Assembly: GCA_039179985.1 (NCBI GenBank)
Contig: JBCDED010000044.1
Coordinates: 1-31,419 of the forward strand
Direction: 5' to 3'
Origin: JBCCMQ01 sp039179985
GTDB taxonomy: Bacteria > Pseudomonadota > Alphaproteobacteria > Rhodobacterales > Rhodobacteraceae
DNA: 31,419 nucleotides
The stretch's first letter is position 1, and each line of letters starts with the position of its first letter. Shown in pieces: positions 21,326-28,993 of this stretch. The translations under genes were made by a program, and so were the position numbers. The notes under the pieces are model-generated. The model was not told where the DNA came from, did no database searches, and was given only the letters and a program-made list of their open reading frames with translations.

Positions 21326-24067
21326 GTGCTGGGAATCGGATCGCTCGCCAAGAAAGTTTTTGGCACTCCTAACGACCGCAAGGTGAAATCCGCGCTGCCG
21401 GTGGTAAGTGCCATCAACGCACTGGAACCTCAGTTCGAAGCGTTGAGCGATGACGGCATCAAGGAAAAGACTGAAGAGCTGAAGCAGAGGTATGCGGGCG
21501 GCGAAAGCCTGGATGACCTCTTGCCCGAAGCCTTCGCCAATGTCCGCGAGGCTGCCAAACGTGCGCTTGGGCTGCGGGCGTTCGATGTGCAGCTCATGGG
21601 CGGCATGTTCCTGCACGAAGGCAATATTGCAGAGATGAAGACGGGTGAGGGCAAGACCCTTGTGGCGACCTTCCCCGCCTACCTGAACGCGCTGACCGGG
21701 CGCGGTGTGCATATCGTGACGGTCAACGACTACCTGGCCAAACGCGACTCGGAGTGGATGGGCAAGGTCTATGGTGCGCTTGGGCTGACGACGGGCGTCG
21801 TCTACCCCTTGCAGCCACAGACCGAAAAGCAGTCGGCCTATGCGGCCGATATTACCTACGCTACCAACAACGAGCTGGGCTTTGACTATCTGCGCGACAA
21901 CATGAAGTCAGAGCTGACCGAGATCTTCCAGCGCGATCACTATTTCGCCATCGTCGACGAGGTGGACAGCATCCTGATCGACGAAGCACGAACGCCACTC
22001 ATCATATCGGGGCCTGCGCAGGACCGGTCCGAGCTTTATGTCACCATCGATAAGCTGATCCCGGAGATTCTGGACGAACACTTCAGCCTTGATGAGAAGA
22101 CGCGCAATGTAACCTTCACGGATGAAGGCAACGAGTTTCTCGAACAACGGCTGCACGAAGCCGGGCTCTTGCCGGAAGAACAGACGCTCTATGATCCGGA
22201 ATCGACGACGCTTGTTCACCACGTGAACCAGGGTCTTCGGGCACATAAGCTCTTTATCAAGGACAAAGAGTACATTGTCCGCGACAACGAGGTGGTGCTG
22301 ATTGACGAATTCACCGGTCGGATGATGCCCGGTCGGCGGCTGTCGGACGGTCTGCATCAGGCCATTGAGGCCAAGGAAGGTTGCGCGATCCAGCCCGAGA
22401 ACGTGACGCTCGCCAGCGTGACGTTCCAGAACTACTTCCGTCTCTACGACAAACTCGGTGGTATGACCGGAACCGCGGCTACCGAGGCCGAAGAGTTTCA
22501 GGAAATTTACGGGCTGGGCGTTGTCGAGGTGCCCACGAACCGCGAAATTGCGCGTCTGGACGAACACGACCAGGTCTACCGGACGGCGAAAGAGAAATTC
22601 GACGCGGCAGTTGAGGCCATCCGCGAAGCCCACGAAAAAGGTCAGCCTATCCTTGTGGGCACGACCTCGATCGACAAATCCGAGTTCCTGTCTGAGGTTC
22701 TGAAGAAAGAGAACATACCGCACAACGTTCTGAACGCGCGCCAGCACGAGCAGGAAGCGCAGATCGTCGCTGAGGCCGGAAAACTGGGCGCGGTGACGAT
22801 CGCGACCAACATGGCCGGGCGCGGCACCGACATTCAGCTTGGTGGAAACGTTGAGATGCGGGTTCTGGAGGCGCTGGCGGCTGATTCCGAAGCGCACCCC
22901 GATGAAATCCGCGCGAAGATCGAGGCGGAACACGCGGACGAAAAATCCAAGGTGCTGGATGCGGGCGGCCTTTTTGTGTTGGCCACCGAACGCCACGAAA
23001 GCCGCCGGATCGACAACCAGCTGCGTGGCCGGTCGGGGCGTCAGGGCGACCCGGGACGGTCACTGTTCTATCTCAGCCTGGAAGACGACCTGATGCGTAT
23101 CTTCGGGTCCGAGCGGCTGGACAAGGTGCTGTCGACGCTGGGCATGAAAGAAGGCGAGGCCATCGTACACCCCTGGGTCAACAAATCGCTCGAAAAGGCG
23201 CAGGCGAAGGTCGAGGCGCGCAACTTCGACATTCGCAAGCAGCTCTTGAAGTTCGACGATGTGATGAACGAGCAGCGGAAGGTGATCTTTGGCCAGCGGC
23301 GCGAGATCATGGAGGCCGAGGACCTGTCCGAGATCGCACAGGACATGCGCCATCAGGTGATCGAGGATCTGGTCACGCAGTATATCCCGCCGAAGTCCTA
23401 CGCCGACCAATGGGACACCGACGGGCTGAAGACCGCCGTGGCCGAGGAACTGGCCATTGATGTGCCAGTCGTCGATTGGGGCAACGAGGAAGGCGTTGAT
23501 GATGATGTGATTATCGAACGGCTGGAGAAGGCCGCCGACGAGTTCATGGCCTCAAAGGCCGTGCAGTTCGGGCCCGAGAACATGCGCAACATCGAAAAGC
23601 AGGTTCTTTTGCAGAGCATCGACCAGAAGTGGCGCCAGCACCTCCTGACGCTGGAACACCTGCGCTCTGTCGTGGGCTTCCGGGGCTACGCGCAGCGCGA
23701 TCCGCTGAACGAATACAAAACCGAAGCCTTTCAGTTGTTCGAAAGCCTGCTCGACCATCTTCGGACTGATGTCACAAAGCAGCTGTCTCAGGTGCGTCCG
23801 CTGTCTCCGGAAGAGCAAAAGCAACTTATGGAGCAGATGGCCCGTCAGCAGGAAGAATTGCGCCAGCGGCTGGAAGGCACCGTGGCCGGAGGCGCGGCGG
23901 GTGCAGCCGCCGGAGCGGGGGCCGCAGGCGAGGCCGGAGACTTTACACCGCTGATCGAAGGCTTCAATGAAAACGACCCCACGACCTGGGGGAATCCGGG
24001 CCGAAATGACCCCTGTCCCTGCGGGTCGGGAAAGAAATTCAAACACTGCCACGGAAGGTTCTTCTGA
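21326..24067 (+). CDS. secA: Preprotein translocase ATPase SecA
   Basis: 913 residues from GTG 21326. This start gives the family N-terminus V(M)LGIGSLAKKVFGTPNDRKVK and has GGAGAGACCA before it; an in-frame ATG at 21266 would add 20 atypical residues. Walker A GEGKT is at 107-111 and Walker B DEVDS at 211-215. Motor domain 2 is shown by TNMAGRGTDIQLGGNVE and RRIDNQLRGRSGRQGDPG. The helical scaffold and wing domains follow. A Gly/Ala-rich linker leads to the C-terminal zinc module CPCGSGKKFKHCHG, which binds SecB. It drives Sec-dependent export at the inner membrane. The divergent neighbour is an exported isomerase. Confidence 0.97.
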   Translation: MLGIGSLAKKVFGTPNDRKVKSALPVVSAINALEPQFEALSDDGIKEKTEELKQRYAGGESLDDLLPEAFANVREAAKRALGLRAFDVQLMGGMFLHEGNIAEMKTGEGKTLVATFPAYLNALTGRGVHIVTVNDYLAKRDSEWMGKVYGALGLTTGVVYPLQPQTEKQSAYAADITYATNNELGFDYLRDNMKSELTEIFQRDHYFAIVDEVDSILIDEARTPLIISGPAQDRSELYVTIDKLIPEILDEHFSLDEKTRNVTFTDEGNEFLEQRLHEAGLLPEEQTLYDPESTTLVHHVNQGLRAHKLFIKDKEYIVRDNEVVLIDEFTGRMMPGRRLSDGLHQAIEAKEGCAIQPENVTLASVTFQNYFRLYDKLGGMTGTAATEAEEFQEIYGLGVVEVPTNREIARLDEHDQVYRTAKEKFDAAVEAIREAHEKGQPILVGTTSIDKSEFLSEVLKKENIPHNVLNARQHEQEAQIVAEAGKLGAVTIATNMAGRGTDIQLGGNVEMRVLEALAADSEAHPDEIRAKIEAEHADEKSKVLDAGGLFVLATERHESRRIDNQLRGRSGRQGDPGRSLFYLSLEDDLMRIFGSERLDKVLSTLGMKEGEAIVHPWVNKSLEKAQAKVEARNFDIRKQLLKFDDVMNEQRKVIFGQRREIMEAEDLSEIAQDMRHQVIEDLVTQYIPPKSYADQWDTDGLKTAVAEELAIDVPVVDWGNEEGVDDDVIIERLEKAADEFMASKAVQFGPENMRNIEKQVLLQSIDQKWRQHLLTLEHLRSVVGFRGYAQRDPLNEYKTEAFQLFESLLDHLRTDVTKQLSQVRPLSPEEQKQLMEQMARQQEELRQRLEGTVAGGAAGAAAGAGAAGEAGDFTPLIEGFNENDPTTWGNPGRNDPCPCGSGKKFKHCHGRFF

Positions 24068-24183
24068 ACAGGATCGTTTGTGCCGTGGAAACGGCGATTC
24101 GCGACAATCTCTGGCAAGTTCCTGAATTGTGGCCGTAAATTGGCGGCTTTGCCCTGCCTCTGCCAATGTCGGTGATCAACATA

Positions 24184-24211
24184 TTGCGGTATTAGCTTCG
24201 CTACATACAAT
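24184..24211 (+). promoter_or_regulatory. Probable promoter of the 24336-26854 gene pair
   Basis: TTGCGG (24184-24189), 16-base spacer, TACAAT (24206-24211). It sits in the 268-base gap after secA. Just before the ribosome-binding site of the next gene is a small hairpin, TGGTTG (24303-24308) with CAACCA (24313-24318). Another 5-bp stem with a GGAA loop (24082-24095) follows secA without a T run. Confidence 0.5.
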
Positions 24212-24335
24212 AAGAGAGCCTTCTGTGTCTTTTCGTCCCCATTTCCATCGCTTTGTGGTCAAAAGACTCCCCACGGCGTCCTGATTGCGGCATAACCGTA
24301 GCTGGTTGGGGGCAACCAAACGTCAGAGGCTGAAA

Positions 24336-25310
24336 ATGCGTTCTGCCCGCATGGCTGCCACAATCGGCGCAACTGTATTGGTTGCGTTCTCCGCCGGTCA
24401 CATCGTTGAAAACGGCGATACGACGCTCACCAGCATTGGTGCTGGCCTTGCCGGACAAGGTGCCGCGATCGCGAGCGCCCGCTCTGACATCCCGACATTC
24501 CCGCGTCCGCCGATCGAGACTCTTCAGGCGACGCCGTTCCCCTCGACCCGGTCCTGGGCGAGCGCCGCAAAAGCCTCGATTGATTTTGGCGTCCTGAATT
24601 CCGACCGTCTGGGCGAAGACACAAGCAAGGGCTGTCTCAACGAACTGACGGCCAAATCCATGGATGACGCCATGCTTCGCATCAGCGTCCGGGCGCCCTG
24701 CAACGTCAACGAACCAGTCACAATCCGCCATGCCTCGCTCGCCTTTACGGTCCGCACGACCAAGAATGGCCGTGTGACCGTTGATATGCCCGCGCTGACC
24801 GAAACCGCCCATGTTCAGGCAGTGTTCCAGGATGGTTACGCCGTGGACACCACCGTGGATGTGCCGGATGCAGCGGATTTCCACCGCGTTGGCCTGACCT
24901 GGCGTGGTCAAACCGGGCTCCATATTCACGCGCTGGAATTTGGTGCCGAGCGTGGCGAAAGCGGCCATATTTGGGCCGGAGCGCCGGGATATGTCGGCGA
25001 AACCCGCATCGGCGAAGGCGGTTACCTTACGACACTCGGCGACGCTTCGCTTCTCAATGCGAACATGGCCGAGGTGTACACCTATCCGGTGGCCGATCGC
25101 GCCGCACCTGGAACCGTGCGCCTGACGGTTGATGCGGAGGTGCGCAATACCAATTGCGGCGGTATCATCGCGGCCCACACAGTACAGCCGGATGGCCTGG
25201 GCGGCACGGTTCCCACGGATCTGACGCTGCGCCTGCCGGAATGCCATGCCGTTGGCGAACATATCCAGTTGAAAAACGTTCTGAGAGACCTGAAGATCGC
25301 CTCTAACTAA
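24336..25310 (+). CDS. Exported protein of unknown function downstream of secA
   Basis: 324 residues from ATG 24336, preceded by AGAGG. The N-terminus (MRSARMAATIGATVLVAFSA) is basic then hydrophobic, a signal peptide or single membrane anchor. The rest is soluble, beta-rich and contains four cysteines (in GCLNE, APCNV, TNCGG and PECHA), which could form two disulfides in the periplasm. I recognise no catalytic motif. Related Rhodobacterales proteins may have been named 'translocase' simply because they neighbour secA; nothing in this sequence supports translocase activity. It is 29 bases upstream of the PstS-OmpA fusion gene, so the two are probably cotranscribed and may work together at the envelope. 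Confidence 0.75.
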   Translation: MRSARMAATIGATVLVAFSAGHIVENGDTTLTSIGAGLAGQGAAIASARSDIPTFPRPPIETLQATPFPSTRSWASAAKASIDFGVLNSDRLGEDTSKGCLNELTAKSMDDAMLRISVRAPCNVNEPVTIRHASLAFTVRTTKNGRVTVDMPALTETAHVQAVFQDGYAVDTTVDVPDAADFHRVGLTWRGQTGLHIHALEFGAERGESGHIWAGAPGYVGETRIGEGGYLTTLGDASLLNANMAEVYTYPVADRAAPGTVRLTVDAEVRNTNCGGIIAAHTVQPDGLGGTVPTDLTLRLPECHAVGEHIQLKNVLRDLKIASN

Positions 25311-25339
25311 CAGAGGCAGTTTCGGGGGCGCAGGGCGCC

Positions 25340-26854
25340 ATGCGACTATCGCAGGTCTTAGGCAACATTCTTGCTGTTTTATTTCTTTCCGTCGGGCCAC
25401 TTTTGGCGCAGGACGTGCGCCTGACCTCCCGCGATGGCGGGGTTGAGGTTTCTGGACGCCTCGTGGAATTTGACGGCGCGTTCTACCAGATCGAAACAGA
25501 GTTCGGCACGCTGACCGTGGATGCGGCGGGCGTCACCTGCGAAGGGGCCGACTGCCCGGCAGACGAAAGCGGGCCCGCGGAGTTGACCATCGGCGGCTCG
25601 CCCGAACTTGGTAGTGCGCTCTTTGCAAGCATCGTCGAAGCCTTCGCGCGTGACCGTGGCTACACGTCGCGTCGCGAGATCACCGGCGACCTAAACTTCG
25701 ATATCGTCCTGTCGGCTGAGGCGGGGGAAGATGTCGGCCGCCTGCAGTTCCGGATCGGTGATATGGAGGAATCGGCCGCGGACCTCGGGACCGGGCAGAT
25801 AGACTTTCTGGTGTCAGACCAAATACTTACGGGTTCAGAAGGTCTCATTGCACAAAGGTTTGGCAGCGACGCGCTGATGGCCGTCGTGTCACCCGGCAAC
25901 CACGCGACGATGATCTCGCAAGGGAACCTGCGCGCGGTTCTTGCCGGGACGATCACCAACTGGGGCGAGATGGGCGGGCCGGATCTGCCGATCAGCGTCC
26001 ATGTGCCGGATGCCGCCAACCCTCTGTCAGAACAATTGTCGGCACGGCTTTACGACGGCGCCGAGCCCGCCTTTGGCAGCGAAGCGACCCAGCATCTGGA
26101 ACTGGTGGATCTGGTGGATGCCGTGGCGGCGGACCCCTTTGCACTCGGCATCACGCGGTATTCGGAACGGGGAAACACCCGGGCTTTGGCCATTGCAGGA
26201 AGCTGCGGTTTTGAGATCGCTCCGTCGCGCATCGCGATCAAAACCGGTGACTATCCGCAGACCATGTCGCTGTTGATCTATACTCGTGACCGACGTCTGC
26301 CTCCGCTGGCCCGCGATTTGCAGGAGTATATTGTCGGCCCGCAGGCGCAGGCAATTCTGCGGCTTGGCGGCTACGTGGATCTGCTGCCCGAGACCGAGGT
26401 TCTGGGCGTTCAGGGCAATCGCCTGATCAATGCAGTCTCTCTGGCCGGGGTCGAAGTGCCGGTGTCGGAGTTACGGCGCATGGCCGGTATTCTGCGCGGG
26501 GCCGAACGCGTGTCGGTGAGTTTCCGGTTCGAGCCGGGGTCGACGATTCTGGATGCGGCGTCGGCGTCAAATGTGGTGCGGCTGGCCGAGGCGCTGGAGG
26601 CCGGCGTATATGACGGAAAGACCGTTCGATTTGTTGGATTCAGCGACGGCGTGGGCGCTGCCGACGGAAATCGCCGCATCGGCGCGGGCCGGGCCGAGGC
26701 GGTGCTGGCGGCGGTGAACGAGGCTGCCGTGTCTTTGTCGGACGAGCGCGTGGTGCTGGCCACGGAGAGTTTTGGCGAAGCCATGCCGCTGGCCTGTGAT
26801 GCCGATGATTGGGGCCGGGACATCAACCGCCGCGTGGAAGTCTGGGTACGGTAA
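25340..26854 (+). CDS. PstS-like periplasmic binding domain fused to OmpA peptidoglycan-binding domain
   Basis: 504 residues. A signal peptide (about 1-23, cleavage LLA-QD) is followed by a small beta module (25-75, with VEVSGRLVEFDGAFYQIET). Next comes a type 2 periplasmic-binding domain of the phosphate-binding PstS type (about 80-360: ELTIGGSPELGSALF, the VVSPGNHATMIS region, LAGTITNWGEMGG, SLLIYTRDRRLPPLARDLQEY). The C-terminal 115 residues are OmpA-like: VSFRFEPGSTILDAAS, VRFVGFSDGVGAADGNRRIG, GRAEAV and the final RDINRRVEVWV. The OmpA part should hold peptidoglycan while the binding part displays in the periplasm. No PstABC transporter genes are nearby, so a sensing or scavenging role is more likely than transport. 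The ligand is unknown. Confidence 0.88.
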   Translation: MRLSQVLGNILAVLFLSVGPLLAQDVRLTSRDGGVEVSGRLVEFDGAFYQIETEFGTLTVDAAGVTCEGADCPADESGPAELTIGGSPELGSALFASIVEAFARDRGYTSRREITGDLNFDIVLSAEAGEDVGRLQFRIGDMEESAADLGTGQIDFLVSDQILTGSEGLIAQRFGSDALMAVVSPGNHATMISQGNLRAVLAGTITNWGEMGGPDLPISVHVPDAANPLSEQLSARLYDGAEPAFGSEATQHLELVDLVDAVAADPFALGITRYSERGNTRALAIAGSCGFEIAPSRIAIKTGDYPQTMSLLIYTRDRRLPPLARDLQEYIVGPQAQAILRLGGYVDLLPETEVLGVQGNRLINAVSLAGVEVPVSELRRMAGILRGAERVSVSFRFEPGSTILDAASASNVVRLAEALEAGVYDGKTVRFVGFSDGVGAADGNRRIGAGRAEAVLAAVNEAAVSLSDERVVLATESFGEAMPLACDADDWGRDINRRVEVWVR

Positions 26855-26960
26855 TGGCCAGCGCACTTCGCGTTGTAAGAGAACCATCCAACGCCGCCTG
26901 AAAGCGGAGATTTCACTTTATTGGGCGGTGATCTGTGTCTTGGGGAAAGCGTGAACCAAT

Positions 26961-27719
26961 CTAAAGATAACCGAGCGTCCGGAAACTGAGCTCGCGTTCT
27001 TTCCCGATAACGATGTGATCGTGCAGCGTGATCGACAGTGCCTTGGCGGCATCGCGAATGCGCGTGGTCATGGCCAGATCGCTTTCGGAAGGCGTCGGGT
27101 CGCCCGAGGGATGATTGTGGACGAGGATCAGCGCGCTGGCTTCCAGTTGCAGGGCGCGTTTGACGACCTCGCGCGGGTAGACAGGCACGTGATCGACCGT
27201 TCCGCTGCCCTGGGTTTCATCTGCGATCAGGATGTTCTTGCGATCAAGGTAGAGCACCCGGAATTCTTCGGTCCGCAGGTGCGCCATGGTGGTGTGGCAA
27301 TAGTCGATGACCGCGTCCCAGCTGGACAGCGCGTGTTGCGACAGGAAGCGCGAGCGGGCGAGCCTGTGCGCGGCGGCCTCTACGATCTTCAGTTCGACAA
27401 CCACGGCGTCGCCCACGCCCCGAACCTCTTTCAGCCGTTCCGGAGGCGCCGAGACGATGCGGTTGAAATCGCCGAATGTATCCAGGAGGCGCCGCGCGAC
27501 GGGTTTGACATCGCAGCGCGGAATGGCGCGGAACAAAATTAGTTCCAGAAGCTCGTAATCCGGCATAGCACTGGCGCCGCCCGCGACGAAGCGTTCGCGC
27601 AGCCGCTTGCGATGATCGCGGATATAGGAGGGCTGGGCGCCCTTTGGGCCGGTGACAATGAACTCTTGCCCCTCAAAAAGCGGCAGCATTGGTTCAGAAA
27701 GTTCCCGGTCCTCGCCCAT
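26961..27719 (-). CDS. radC: RadC-family JAB-domain protein
   Basis: 252 residues from ATG 27719; a TTG six codons upstream is a possible alternative. An N-terminal helix-hairpin-helix region (about 35-100, including LKEVRGVGDAVVVELKIVEA) precedes a JAB/MPN domain. The metal motif is present as HNHPSGDPTPSESD, fitting H-x-H-x10-D. The name RadC is historical; a direct role in DNA repair is not established for the family, and the JAB fold may act as a metallopeptidase or nuclease-like domain. It follows dnaJ by 61 bases on the same strand, without an obvious terminator. It converges on the PstS-OmpA gene; the 106-base gap there holds no convincing terminator. Confidence 0.93.
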   Translation of the reverse strand: MGEDRELSEPMLPLFEGQEFIVTGPKGAQPSYIRDHRKRLRERFVAGGASAMPDYELLELILFRAIPRCDVKPVARRLLDTFGDFNRIVSAPPERLKEVRGVGDAVVVELKIVEAAAHRLARSRFLSQHALSSWDAVIDYCHTTMAHLRTEEFRVLYLDRKNILIADETQGSGTVDHVPVYPREVVKRALQLEASALILVHNHPSGDPTPSESDLAMTTRIRDAAKALSITLHDHIVIGKERELSFRTLGYL

Positions 27720-27780
27720 GGGGCAAGCCTGCCGCAAAAAGCCTAAAAGGAGAGTTAAGTTTTCGTGGCCGGAGGTACGA

Positions 27781-28920
27781 TCAGCTCTTCATGCCTTCCC
27801 AGAAATTCAGAACCTTGGAGAAAAAGCTCGACCCCTCGGGGTTGTTGTCCTCGCTCAGGTCCTCGAATTCCTTCAGCAGCTCTTTCTGCCGCGAGGTCAG
27901 GTTTACGGGTGTTTCCACAGCCAGTTCGATCAGCATATCGCCCTGGCCGCCGCCGCGCAGGGCGGGCATGCCTTTGGCGCGCAAGCGCATCTGTCGGCCC
28001 GACTGGCTGCCCTGGGGAATCTTCACGCGGCTGCGCCCGCCGTCGATGGTGGGTACTTCGATGTCGCCGCCCAGGGCCGCGGTTGTCATGCTCACCGGCA
28101 CCCGGCAGAAAAGATGCGGCCCGTCGCGTTCAAAAAGCGGATGTTCCTGAACTTCGATAAAGATGTAGAGATCGCCCGAAGGTCCGCCGCGCAGACCGGC
28201 CTGGCCTTCGCCTGCGAGACGGATGCGCGTGCCCGTTTCGACACCGGGCGGGATGTTGACGCTGAGTGAGCGGTCTTTCTGTATCCGCCCGGAACCGCCG
28301 CAGGTCTTGCAGGGATTCTGGATGATCTGGCCGAGGCCAGAGCACGTGGGGCAGGTGCGCTCCACCGTAAAAAAGCCCTGTTGCGCGCGGACTTTTCCCA
28401 TACCAGAGCAGGTCGGGCAGGTGGTCGGCTCGGCACCCGCCTCGGACCCGGTGCCGTTGCAGGCGGTACAGGCAACAGATGTCGGGACGTTGATCGTCTT
28501 CTGCAGGCCGCCGTAAGCCTCTTCCAGCGTGATTCCGAGATTATAGCGCAGATCGTCGCCGCGCGTGGCCCGTTGGCGCGCACCGCCGCGAGCGCCACCC
28601 ATGAAGTCGCCAAAGAGATCGTCGAAGACATCCGAGAAGGCGCTGGCGAAGTCACCCTGTTGACCGTACCCGCCACGGGGACCGCCCATGCCGCCCTCAA
28701 AGGCGGCGTGGCCGAACCGGTCGTAGGCGGCTTTCTTGTCGGGGTCTTTCAGTGCGTCATAGGCCTCGTTCACTTCTTTGAACGCGGTTTCGGCATCGGG
28801 GTTGTCGGCGTTGCGGTCGGGATGAAGTTCTTTGGCCTTCCTGCGAAAGCCCTTCTTGATCTCATCCGGCGATGCGCCTTTTGCAACGCCCAGAACCTCA
28901 TAGTAGTCACGCTTTGCCAT
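27781..28920 (-). CDS. dnaJ: Chaperone protein DnaJ
   Basis: 379 residues, full-length class A J protein. J domain at 1-70 with HPD at 33-35, Gly/Phe-rich linker (about 75-110), then the cysteine-rich domain with four CxxCxGxG motifs: CTACNGTG, CPTCSGMG, CPTCSGLG and CKTCGGSG. The C-terminal beta domains include DLYIFIEVQEHPLFERDG. It delivers unfolded clients to DnaK and stimulates its ATPase. It lies 73 bases downstream of dnaK, behind a terminator-like hairpin, so probably less is made than DnaK. Confidence 0.97.
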   Translation of the reverse strand: MAKRDYYEVLGVAKGASPDEIKKGFRRKAKELHPDRNADNPDAETAFKEVNEAYDALKDPDKKAAYDRFGHAAFEGGMGGPRGGYGQQGDFASAFSDVFDDLFGDFMGGARGGARQRATRGDDLRYNLGITLEEAYGGLQKTINVPTSVACTACNGTGSEAGAEPTTCPTCSGMGKVRAQQGFFTVERTCPTCSGLGQIIQNPCKTCGGSGRIQKDRSLSVNIPPGVETGTRIRLAGEGQAGLRGGPSGDLYIFIEVQEHPLFERDGPHLFCRVPVSMTTAALGGDIEVPTIDGGRSRVKIPQGSQSGRQMRLRAKGMPALRGGGQGDMLIELAVETPVNLTSRQKELLKEFEDLSEDNNPEGSSFFSKVLNFWEGMKS

Positions 28921-28941
28921 CAGCGGTTCCCTTTTTGGAAC

Positions 28942-28974
28942 GAAAAGGACCGGCCCTTTCGGTCAGGCCGGTCC
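28942..28974 (-). terminator. Terminator-like hairpin between dnaK and dnaJ
   Basis: On the minus strand, GGACCGGCC and GGCCGGTCC form a perfect 9-bp stem around a 10-base loop, followed by TTTTCG. The T run is short, so partial read-through to dnaJ is expected. This is a common way to make more DnaK than DnaJ. Confidence 0.7.
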
Positions 28975-28993
28975 AGATCCGTTCAGGCCATGC

